From Lingula anatina (taxonomy: Eukaryota > Brachiopoda > Lingulata > Lingulida > Lingulidae): a stretch of 32,833 nucleotides of DNA. Positions 21,701-32,001 of this stretch are shown here, piece after piece. Where the stretch lies: assembly GCF_001039355.2 (NCBI RefSeq), contig NW_019775695.1:72703-105535 (forward strand), written 5' to 3'. Position 1 is the stretch's first letter. Each line of letters opens with the position of its first letter. The notes under the pieces were generated by a model, which was not told the DNA's origin, searched no databases, and was given only the letters and a program-made list of their open reading frames with translations. Position numbers and translations under genes: made by a program.

Positions 21701-22830
21701 TTCCTCTGCCACACTGCCCAATGTAACAGTGTCAGCCTTCACTGTTGTTGCCGGGGATAATGATTCCAATACGACAACTACAACTGTGGTGATTCAGTCC
21801 AAACAGCCAGCGACATCAACAGCCACAGCACGCACAACTGGAAGAGATACAGGTACAATAGCAACTGCTGTTTCATTTCGTTTAGCTTCTGTCAAAGTTT
21901 TGGTCTTTTTTGCATATTTTGAGATAGGTAACTTGCTTTTTGGTAAGCCTTTCCTGCCAGTAAAGTTAATTATCAAGGCTGCATGATGAAATGATTGTGA
22001 CTGTTTCCTTTGTGTCGCGATATATATATATATATAGAAAAACGACCAATGGCATACTTGAAAATTTAACGTCCCATCTGGAATGCATGATTTTGTGCGA
22101 TAAAATATTAATTCATATTTGACAATTTAAAAAAAACTGAAAAATAAAAAATAAAAATTCAGATGAAGTGGGATCACAGAGGGCCTCTTAATTCCCTTTC
22201 CTAAGGCAGCTTACCAAACGTAAGATATATCTGATCAAATTAACTACACTGATGTTCATTTCTTTTCAGTCGTTGTGCTGGTCGTAGTAGTAGCCGTACT
22301 GGTGAGCATTTTAGTTACAGTGGCGACCGCTTACAAGCTGTCTAAAAGGTTGGTAGTATCCTAGCTTATGAATGAATTAACAACAGAAAAGACATATAGC
22401 TACTTAGGAATATGTGCTGTCTTTTAAAAAGAGCTACGAGGTAACTACAGACCGAAAATACTCGATATATAGTGTTTCTTCAGAAGTTGTCTAAATTAAT
22501 TTATTTTAATTCGATTCACCAAAGTTGCGCTAAATTATCTGCAAATGATTGCATATATGGCTTAAATCCACTTCGTTTATATACAGTGTCTTTGTGCAGC
22601 CGCAATTAGGTAAAGCAAATGCATTCTTTATTTTACCTCGTAGGTTTTCCAAACGATGCTTCTCGCACAGGCAGGAAGGAAACGCAAGGGAAATGACAGG
22701 GTATTCAAATTTTTCAAACATTGACGTAATTCAAGAATGCGGAGGATCCCCCTGCGATACAAAAGACAAAGTTATCACTGAGAACTCCACATTGCCGAAC
22801 ACGTATACGATAGAGTCACGTTCAGAATAA
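18752..22830 (+). CDS. Single-pass receptor 2: CUB, sushi, mucin-like stalk, TM (6 exons)
   Basis: Exons: 18752-18839, 20541-20939, 21255-21446, 21565-21852, 22270-22348 and 22644-22830; phases 1,1,1,1,2; total 1233 nt, 410 aa. Residues 1-23 form a signal peptide (MNVWGNVLVILYFESLYGF, then VESA). Residues 30-162 are a classic four-Cys CUB domain (ACSRGGF, QGTIKSPSFP, CTWLIPL, FNC, NVC). Residues 163-226 are a sushi/CCP domain with four Cys and a late Trp (GLWSE). Residues 227-322 are a Ser/Thr-rich stalk likely to be O-glycosylated. The membrane helix is about 323-343 (VVVLVVVVAVLVSILVTVA), followed by KLSKR and a 61-residue tail with GYSNF and TYTIES. Order, phases and the 192-bp sushi exon match the upstream gene, so the two are tandem paralogues; this one lacks the 166-aa N-terminal domain, unless an exon was missed in the 1.7-kb first intron. 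The ligand is unknown. Confidence 0.78.
18840..20540 (+). other. First intron of receptor gene 2
   Basis: No exon that fits the gene was found. A stretch at about 18984-19307 is open on the plus strand and partly open on the minus strand, including a minus-strand block bounded by GATTCGCAG and TCTTT|GTGAGT (about 19212 to 19133). I do not recognise the peptide and treat it as an unexplained remnant. Confidence 0.4.
22021..22036. repeat. (TA)8 microsatellite
   Basis: Uninterrupted TA repeat in the intron before the transmembrane exon of receptor gene 2. Confidence 0.9.
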
Positions 22831-23042
22831 CTCGATTTGTTATCTACTACGTAAAATCTGCATCGTACATCAAGGTTGTCAGACCCAGTTCTTAACTAAC
22901 AAATGTTTTGATTGGGAGGCGACTGCAATCAGTCGATGCACACCATTTTAATGTGAAAACATATCATCAACAATCATATGCAAATTAATCTATGTCACAT
23001 GATGATCACTCTTAGCCAAACGGATCCATTAACAATAATAAT

Positions 23043-23048
23043 AATAAA
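23043..23048 (+). terminator. Possible poly(A) signal of receptor gene 2
   Basis: AATAAA within an AAT/A-rich stretch 213 bp after the TAA stop at 22828-22830. The surrounding A run makes a chance match likely, so confidence is low. Confidence 0.3.
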
Positions 23049-23199
23049 AAAAAATAAAAAAAAAAAACCTTGGTGCTTTCACGTACAAACGGAGAGGCAG
23101 ACTCGTGTTACATGTATAAGCCCGATAAGCTGCGGTATGCAACACCACTGGGACTATGTCGGTCTCTGGAGAGGTGTATGAGCCCATATGAGACCAATC

Positions 23200-23368
23200 T
23201 AGGGGCGGATTTAGGCCGTCTTCTGGGTCTTCCAGAAGACGGTCAGATTTTCAAGTATACATTAAAAGATATCTTAGTTTTTTCTGTTGGAAGACGGTCA
23301 AAATTGGAGGATAGATCAATAAAGATAATTTGGAAGACTGTAAGAAAATAGCTCTGGGTCCGCCCCTG
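23200..23368. mobile_element. Short inverted-repeat MITE with GGGGCGGA ends
   Basis: Left end TAGGGGCGGATTTAG and right end CTGGGTCCGCCCCTG are inverted repeats matching at 11 of 15 positions, enclosing about 140 bp with two GAAGACGGTC copies (23235 and 23290 region). CAATC occurs next to both ends. Ends of the form CAGGGGCGGA are common in hAT-type non-autonomous elements; that assignment is inference because a clean 8-bp target duplication is not visible. Confidence 0.5.
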
Positions 23369-23369
23369 C

Positions 23370-26065
23370 AATCGGTGACCAATTTGGACTGACTGGGTCA
23401 CAGTTTAGTTTGGCTACGGATTCTACACTGTTCATAATGTGGATGATAGTACATTGTATTGCTTGGCTAACTGAGCTTGCACGTAGGCCCTATGTAGTAT
23501 TTGAGGTCACATTTGGCTTCACATGCGGAATCCATGGTTAAGACTAAGCACATATTTAAATGTCCATGTATATGGTTCCCGGGTTGATTGTTTTATAGTA
23601 TAAAATGTACGGTTATACTCAATGGTATGGTATGCAGATAATATTTTTTGTGCGGAAAGTGATTTCCACGGGACATGAAATAAAGTGCCAACGATGCGTT
23701 TAACATGTTTGAGACAGGTTTTGCATTTTGATCTTTTCAAACATTCACAAGCAAGCGGTTAACAGTTTTGGTATGTACCAGTAGAAAAAATGCTGTAGAT
23801 GTGAAAAGAGCAATGCGCTATGGTAAAAATGTATTTGTGACTTGGAGCACGGATATTTGTGAAGACAGCTTTTAACACATTGTCTGGTTTTTCTATGAAA
23901 TTGTTCTTAGTTCCAAGATCTTGAATTAAGTAAAGTTTTTGATGATGGGAATCACTTACTTTGGAGCAATTGAAACGGCTATACGTTTTACTCTTATCAC
24001 AAGGGCACCTTCAGGCTGAATGTCATGAGGTGGTTGGGTGTTGGTTGACCCGTGACCAAACCTGGTTATAGATGGGATGGGGGGGGGGGGGGGTAGACAG
24101 TTCGTTTCCCTGGTCCCAATTCATGGTTGACAGATGTACATTACTTCCTTGACCTTCCCCAGGTCAATCGCTGGTCTCTCTCTCTCTAGAGAGTATCGCT
24201 CACAGGTCAACTACCACACGATGACCTATGGACATTCGGCCTGAAGACATGCGTGTGGTAGGCATATGATAGCTGTTTCAATTTTTTGTTCAAAAGTAAG
24301 TGATTCTCATCACCGAAATCTTGATACTAAACATTGTCACAGAATGAAAGTATTTGATATAACGTAGCTTACTTTGGTTATATTGTGCCATATTAATATT
24401 AGACGCTGGAAGCTGGTGGCTTAATATATCGTCACAATATATAAGTTGTAAGGAAGGCCCTGTATAGCAAATAGCGTGTAGCATAGCGGACGGACCTGCT
24501 TAAAAATCGGTAATCGCTGCTTGTCAGGCCTGTAGCCAGCAGTTTCAAAAGAGGGGCTCTTTTCCTGACCCCCCCCCTTCTACAGTTCAATTAACCCAAT
24601 GTGAGTTATGGCATTTTATTATATACAACTATATATCCGGGACCAATAACATGAAGTCAATACCGCCTTTGAGTAATTCAATATCAATTCATCCAGCGAG
24701 GGTACCCTCCGTCAAGAAACTTGCTGATTTTCACATATTTTGTAGATATTATTGGGACTACAGAAAACATAAAGCTTTAGATTGATACTTCATCTGGTCT
24801 CAGAATTATGGCACTCCAAATTTGGGCCCAGCTGAGGGCTTGCTGTGCCTCATATAAATCTACTAGTAGGCCAGAGTGACCTAGTTAAGAAAAGCACAGA
24901 AACAATAGTTCTAAATATCCAATTCCTTTGTAACTTTCATGACTTCATATTTTAGAATTTCAGGAATCCAACTACCACATTGAAAATGGTCTGGCTTATT
25001 TAAAATGCTTTATATGTTTTTACTTTGAAAAATCCTTGTCCTATTTTCAAAATGAAGGAGACCCCACCCTTAGGGCCTATTTCTAATTTTTCTCAATGTC
25101 TCTAAATGGACAGGTATTTTTGCTTTATCTCCTTTAAAAGAGGAGGCTTTGAACTTATAAGTGAAGTGTTAAATCAATTTGTACATTTTGGAGACAAAAC
25201 TAATAATGCACTATAAAAATATGTGATATGGGCTATTGCATGATAACTAATGTACAACAATGTACTATCAAACACCCAAATGTAGAAAATTTTAGATTAG
25301 TTTTTCTAGTATGTTTTAGAATAAATTTCCTATAATTTTGTAATTGGAATATTGGAAGATATTATTTTTGATATGATATGAATGAAACTATCCTATACAG
25401 TTATTCTTTAATTATTATACATTCCCTACATAAAGCACAAAAAAAACACTTGTTTACTCATAAGGAAATTACACGTGCACTCAATGGCTCGCTATTTTTT
25501 TTACTTATTTGATTTTACTTCCCTTATTGCTTGCAATTAGTGAGGCTATCTGCCATAAAATTTACAACACTATTATCATTAGGGTATGGCTATCAAATGA
25601 AGCATTAGATTCCGGTATTTATGTTGCTTCAGTGACTCTTATATATGATCTTAATGTCAACATTAAGCAGGTCACGTCACCCTCTTACTATATTGGAGGC
25701 AATTCCAAATCCTGTTCAAAAGCCCAAACTTACGCTCCATATTAACATGCACAGCACAAGACAGCATCGGCATCAATACCAAGTTACAAATGGCACATCT
25801 ATTTGTTTATCTGCTTATTCACTAGTTAATTACTTTAGTCATCACGTCATTCATTCGTTTATCTGTTCATTTACTCGCTTAAATTTAAATGCTTTAACAG
25901 CATTGTTTCAACATGAAAAAATTTATTCTCTCAATTCCCAACATACAAGGTATTCATATGAAACGTATAAATGTAGAACATACGTATTTGCCTTGGGTAG
26001 ACATCTCAAGTTCTTGTTCTATGTTAACCATATTATGAATAACAGAATCATTTGAAAGTCCGCAC
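23370..26065. other. 2.7-kb intergenic region, no gene seen
   Basis: Contains a 15-G run (24079-24093), a short CT tract near 24177 and a C run near 24570. Open stretches such as 25509-25745 and 25645-26055 overlap in different frames, are AT-rich and have no start, splice or motif support. I see no RNA gene. Confidence 0.5.
24079..24093. repeat. Poly-G run
   Basis: Fifteen consecutive G in intergenic sequence. Confidence 0.9.
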
Positions 26066-26072
26066 TATAAAT
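26066..26072 (+). promoter_or_regulatory. Candidate TATA box of the beta-lactamase-like gene
   Basis: TATAAAT about 155 bp before the ATG at 26226, leaving room for a 5' UTR of about 130 nt. Position and sequence only. Confidence 0.4.
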
Positions 26073-26225
26073 GCATGCTGCACGTAGACTGGAATGACGT
26101 CCGAATGACGGTTGGGGTTTCCGTAAGGTCCATTTTAATAGAGCTTAGCTGAAATTATCGTAGTTGGATGAATGCAAACGAGCCTAAGAGGACGAATAAG
26201 CGACTGAAGAGACAAACTGATGGGC

Positions 26226-29200
26226 ATGATGCAGTTGATTCTTTTTCTTGTAACAACAACAACAGGTAGGCCTAAGTTATTTGTATTGACATTTGGCAAT
26301 GCGTGTTACATATAGATTGACAGCCAAACACAATATAAAGGTTTTTGCAATACAAATATAATGACTGAAAAACAAGGTGTATTTTATTGGTTTTCATTAA
26401 ATTCTGCAAAATACGAGAAAATGAAGTCTTAAAACATGAAGAAGGTCCCATCATGAATTTTACTAATGATAAAAGATGAAAAGAGGAATTTTAGAGCTGA
26501 TTTTAGTGTTCTGTATTGGATCGAAATTACTGTTCCTGCGTCTTTATGGTACCAGCACAAAATAAAATAAATTTATTCTACAATGTTCCCACGCATATAA
26601 GCATGGCTATGCATTTATACACAGTTTCAGTTATCCATTATTGGATCAAACTTTAACTAGCTGCACTATTTTTATCGTCATTTTAGTTTCATGGATATTG
26701 GTAAGTGGTTCCAGCGCCACTAGTGAAGAGAGCACCATTGATGCCGTCATGTCTGAAGTTCTATCTTGCCTCAGAATCCCAGGGTTGTCAGTAACCCTGG
26801 TGAAAAATGGACGTGTTATTTTGGCAAAAGGGTATGGAACGAAGGACAAGAACGGCCAGGAACCCGTTACAAGCTCCACATTTTTCAGCATCGGGTCGTT
26901 GACGAAAGCATTTTCAGCTACTTTGCTCTCCAAAATATTGTATGAAAAGGGGTAAGGGTACTCAGTTTCTAGCTTGTCATCGTGTTTTAGTTCAAACTTA
27001 TATTTAAAACACTTTATACTGCCGTGTCCTTGTACGTCTCGATAGTCTTCAATTACAAAACGAATACCATACGCTTTAACGTAAGCAGGTCTCATGGTTA
27101 AATGTTAAAGGGTGAAAGGAACGATATATGGACACGTTTTATGATACACCTTTATTTTCAATCACATTTACATGTATAGAATTTTTTCCAATTTCTCATA
27201 TTCAAAATTTAAAAAAAAATCGTGGAAAATTGATCACACACACACACACACACACACACACTCTAATGTTGTAAGATGTGAAAAAACTATACTGTAAAAA
27301 ATACATGAGTAATTCTGTTATTTGCGATTAACCGTGATCAATCGACATCTAAACTCGTATTCATCTTTGTTTGCATTTAAACGGAAGTTCAGCTACGAGG
27401 TGAATTGTTAATGACCACCTTTATTCCCTTTCTAAATTACTTGCCATTTTTTATAGACCTTATGTTCGGCTGCGTATGCCATGAAAGCATTTAATGACCT
27501 TTTTTCCGGAAAGTGACTTTTTATGTCATTTAACCGTAATTGTGAAGAGCTATAGCAACATATTGCTATTTTTACCTATGAAAATAACTCCTTATTTTAT
27601 CGAAATATATAAATCGATAAGTTATGAGTTATGTTTATACGTCGATAGAAACACATTTTTTGGATGAGATTTTAATTTTTATAAATGTACAGAAAAACTG
27701 ATCACGAAAGTAAATTTCTGTATATATGTTGATGCAGGCACGATCTAGAAACTCCATTGACAACAATTAGAGAGTTGAATGATTTGCGATTTTCTACTGA
27801 AGAATTAACGGCACATGTCACAGCCCGAGACCTCTTCAGTCACCGGACCGGTATTCCCAGCTACGACAAAGCCAGACTGGGAGGACAGATAACGTTAGAT
27901 AACATTGCTCAGTAAGCTGTATCCTTTCGTGTAGTTATAAACTGGATACAATTGTTTAAGCCTTTACATATTATAAGAATAATACTAAACTTCTTTCAGG
28001 GAACTTATCAAAGCTTTATAATAAAAAATTACAAACAGTCACAAAACAAAACTGAAAACATTATTATGTCATCTTCATTTGAGAGACCAAATCTTCCAAG
28101 ACACTAGAGTTGTTAGTATTATTTCATTTCAGGATACTGCCGCTACTCCAAGCAGCGTTTCCACTCAGAAGCAAATTAATGTATAACAACCTTATGTACG
28201 GGTTAGTTGGTCACGTGACACAACGTCTGACGAGGAAGCCATGGTCAGATGCCATGCAGGACGAGCTGTTAAAACCAATAGGCATGCGCCACACCGCCAT
28301 CCTAAATACGTCAAATTACGAGCAGTTCCAGTTACCAACACCCTATGATTTTACTAAAAGGAACTTCAACGCAACAAGAGAAATTTCTCCTAAAATTTTA
28401 AAGTAAGCTGTAATTGTTGTCAGTCATGTGCAATCATAACAAGTTATGCGTACTCCTTTGCAACATAAAAAAATTCAGTGATAAAAAAATAGGCCTAATT
28501 TGTGACGATTGCAGGCAATCGGGTTGTATCGGGTAAATAATATAATGTCCCCAACTCGAAAATTTAATCCTCAATAGAGCGAAATGGCCTGCGATTATCA
28601 GATATTGGTCTTGGCACGAACAAATTTGACCAAGTATCCGTAATTGTAGAGGCTAGTCATTCTTTAGGCATAGTCGATAAGCTACATTCTTTTGAAGAAA
28701 TAATCTGTAGACAATGCCATGGTTGAGAAGATCAGCCTTCCTAAGACGACTAAATATTGGCATTGCATTTTTGAGCTCTGTTGTGTACTGAATACCATAG
28801 TACTAATACTATAAAGCTGTAGAGTCAGAGTTTATACCATGAAATAACCATGAAGTAAATAGCATAAATTCTATATACGGTAATTTCCTAATGAGCTGCC
28901 TATTTGCCGTTAGCCATAAAATAATTCTATATCCCCGAGTGCTATTGATAGTAACACATTTTCCAATATGCTTCTAGAATAATATGTATCTCACAAATAC
29001 CATTTTTACGTTAAAAATATATGACATATTAACTAACTGTATGTTGTCTGTGTTACACATTTAAGCAATTGATCAGATAAGACGCTTGGTGGATATCAAG
29101 TCAATTTTTTCCTACGCATACTACAACAAAATAATGCATTCTAACAGGCTATGGTCCATGAATGCCCCCTCAATGGCGATCGTTTCTGACTCAGTAGACA

Positions 29201-30539
29201 TGGGGAAATGGTTACTGTTTCACCTAAACGAAGGCCGAGCAGAGGACGACACTCAAGTTATCCCACAGGAAGTTCTTGCAGAAACATACAGGCCTGTTAT
29301 TCCTGTACCTCATCCCCGCAACAAGTTTACAGCTCGCCCCATAACTCCCGTCACCTTTATATTCGAGGAATATGGCTGTGCGTGGAAAGTGGGATATTAC
29401 CGAGGTATTATATTATATTATATTATATTATATTATATTATATTATATTATATTAGGACTATCTGATTGTGTTATACTGTAGTGCAAGTATAAACATTTG
29501 TATCACTGTTTTGAAATTCACCTAGATGCAATTGCACCAACCTGAGAGAATGTGCAATATGTATAAGTATCGTTATCTGTGTTGTTACATACTTATTATT
29601 CAGCTTCAGTTATCTGGGAATTTGTAGCTCTGGACCCTTGGTTGTCTCCAAAATGTGATGCGGCGTTAGTTAGTACTCCATTTTAAAACGAGGGTTATCA
29701 TAATCCATAAAGTAAAAATCCCCATCTTAAAGAAAATTCACGCAAATTTTTGAGTTACATTTTCATAGAGAGTCATGTAAAAAAAAGTGATGATTTTTCT
29801 ATAATTTCATCTTATTTCGCCATTGCGTGGTATTTATATACGACTCTTATGTGTATTCATTGCAGGCTACCCACTAGTTACTCATTCTGGATCGACCCTC
29901 GGATTTTCTTCCATCCTAACATTCATTCCTTCAATGAACATCGGCGCCTACCTGAATTTTAATACGTTTGACAGATCTCACTTTAGAAGACGCGTGATAA
30001 TGGCATACTTGTTGGACATCCTTTTGGAAGAGACTCCATGGCTGAACAGTTCAACTATCTGCACGTTCCCAGCTCCGTTTGCTGACTGGCAATATATTCC
30101 CAAGTCCGGTGCAAACCGAACGCGCGGCACAGCGGCACGGGCACTCAGCAGCTACGTGGGACGATATCATCACCCGCTTTTCGGCAGCGTCAACGTTGTT
30201 CATAATGCCACTGAACCGTTCCTCCGCATGTTTTACGGGCCACTAGGCCACTGGGCACTATTCCCAAATAATTCGGACGAGTTCTTTGGAGTGGGCCAAG
30301 GGGCTGTTTGGAATTTTGCACTCAAGGACCTTAAGTTCACAAGCCTTAACGCAAATAATGAAGAAATAGATGCTTTTATCATCACATCTTTTGAAGAGAA
30401 AAAACCACCAATTTTCAAGAAAGTCACGGAAGTGTCGGGTATAAATTTAAACTTGTTTCTTACCATATTGTTTTTGTTATCATTACTGACTTATCATATA
30501 GTTGCGCATATGGTAAAACGTAAAAGAAAATCAAATTAA
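26226..30539 (+). CDS. Secretory-pathway serine beta-lactamase-like protein with C-terminal TM (6 exons)
   Basis: Exons: 26226-26265, 26687-26951, 27738-27911, 28133-28402, 29148-29404 and 29866-30539; phases 1,2,2,2,1; total 1680 nt, 559 aa. The start is the first of two adjacent ATGs; the signal peptide spans the first splice (MMQLILFLVTTTT, then VSWILVSGSSA). The fold is the serine beta-lactamase/class C PBP-like family (LACTB, gigasin-6): S84-L-T-K87 supplies the nucleophile and general base, Y177-N-N179 is the YxN motif and H342-S-G344 the third motif; SHRTGIPSYD and LLKPIGMRHT are family blocks. A C-terminal beta domain follows. It ends with a hydrophobic helix at about 529-549 (LNLFLTILFLLSLLTYHIVA) and KRKRKSN, suggesting a type I membrane anchor where relatives I know are soluble or secreted. 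Catalytic residues look intact; the substrate is unknown, possibly a peptide or ester. No bacterial origin is implied: it is spliced. Confidence 0.85.
27235..27261. repeat. (CA)13 microsatellite
   Basis: Uninterrupted CA repeat in the second intron of the beta-lactamase-like gene. Confidence 0.95.
29406..29455. repeat. (TATTA)10 abutting a 5' splice site
   Basis: Ten perfect TATTA units begin one base after the exon 5/intron 5 junction of the beta-lactamase-like gene (CGAG|G then the repeat), so the repeat itself supplies the donor from its T onward: GTATTA. Confidence 0.95.
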
Positions 30540-30549
30540 AATGTTTTCA

Positions 30550-30555
30550 AATAAA
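30550..30555 (+). terminator. Poly(A) signal AATAAA of the beta-lactamase-like gene
   Basis: AATAAA only 11 bp after the TAA stop at 30537-30539, implying a very short 3' UTR. Other A-rich candidates (near 30805) follow the tandem duplication. Confidence 0.45.
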
Positions 30556-30587
30556 GATAAATCGAATCTATGTTTGATTATAAAAAG

Positions 30588-30791
30588 CTTAATTATTTCT
30601 TAATTTTTTTAATTATTTAAGAAATAGTTGAAACAAAATTTGTTTGGTCATTTGAAAAAAAGAATGTCATCAAAAATACCACTAAGTGACTTAATTATTT
30701 CTTAATTTTTTTAATTATTTAAGAAATAGTTGAAACAAAATTTGTTTGGTCATTTGAAAAAAAGAATGTCATCAAAAATACCACTAAGTGA
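30588..30791 (+). repeat. Exact 102-bp tandem duplication with hairpin
   Basis: Two identical 102-bp units (30588-30689 and 30690-30791). Each begins with an inverted repeat, AATTATTTCTTAA and TTAAGAAATAGTT, that could form a 12-of-13 bp stem around a T-rich loop. The units lie just past the stop of the beta-lactamase-like gene. Confidence 0.9.
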
Positions 30792-30986
30792 CTTTGTTTT
30801 TAAAAATAAAAGTAATAAACAGTTAAAATATGTGCTGTTTACTATCGACAATTATGATATGTATGAAGATGACTTATGATTTTCATCTTTGTTTTTTGCG
30901 CGAAATAAATCACAAAAGCATTTTTTCTTCGGCATTCTATATATACAAATTGGCTTATCTTACAACCGTTATGACATCTTGCTGTT

Positions 30987-31020
<34 letters not shown>

Positions 31021-31979
31021 GGCTTTACAACATGCTGATGTTTTACGTTTGCTTATTATAAAAATATTTCTATCAATCCCCTTGCACGGTACACTCTCTT
31101 ATCTCTCTACACCTGCATTATGATTCAAACGTCATCTTTCTTTCCATTTATTTTATGTTAAGTTTTCTTTCCATTCTGTTATATTATTCAATCGATAATT
31201 AACACCCATCAATAATAAACATTATATTTGCAATTCTTTGGAATTATTTTGGTCATTACAAAATAATGTAAATCAAGAAGACTGCTGAGGGCTTTTTTGT
31301 GCAAAAATAGGAAATTTCTTTGTGTCATCGACTAGTGCTTATCAACTATAAGCAACTTCCAAACTTACAAAATAATGCCTGAATATACATTTTTGGCCAC
31401 TTTGCAAGTGATTGCATGCACTCCTCCTTTCTAATTCCGTCGAAAATTCTTACTCTACTTTTTGCAGTCCATGTATATGTATGCCAGACGGTCTGTTGCT
31501 GGTTTAGAAGACACAATAAAGGGTACCGGAGAAGATCAGCATTGGTCAGAATTGTGCATGATATGAAAACGTGACACGGAACTTGAAGGTGCAAAACCGT
31601 GCTTAATTTGCGGTCAACTTGTTTTGAAATAAATGCTGCATCGACCGCCAGCGCGACAAAGAGCGTTAAGGGAAAATAATTCCCGGGAGTTTATAAATCG
31701 TTGTCATGCAACGTTGGCATTGATATAATCTGATATGTCCATATCTAAGTATTTTGGGGTGTTTTATGGTATGGGCTGCAATTATAACGATGTTATAGAG
31801 GTCTTGAAGGACCTTGTAAAAACCAGGAAGTAGTTCGTAACTAACAACTGAACCGTACCGATCTCTGACTGCTGTGCAAAGCTGTATCTTTTTTTCAATA
31901 TTTTAACGAATTTTTATATCTTTACATGTCCATCTGACATGAAATTCCACACATATGAGCACACTAATACACCTTTTAC
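30792..31979. other. Intergenic, no gene seen
   Basis: Contains a CT microsatellite at 30990-31018. Open stretches at 30830-31123 (plus) and 31346-31594 (minus) have no supporting motifs or splice context. Confidence 0.5.
30990..31018. repeat. (CT)14 microsatellite
   Basis: Uninterrupted CT repeat in intergenic DNA. Confidence 0.95.
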
Positions 31980-32001
31980 ACTGGGGTAGGCACAAATCAG
32001 T

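Noticed and set aside
25509-26055. Two overlapping plus-strand open frames
   Set aside because: AT-rich, different frames, no motifs, no splice or promoter support.
26641-26955. Beta-lactamase-like protein starting at TTG 26641
   Set aside because: There is no ATG upstream in that frame. The acceptor ATTTTTATCGTCATTTTAG at 26686 joins in phase to an ATG exon at 26226 and gives a proper signal peptide.
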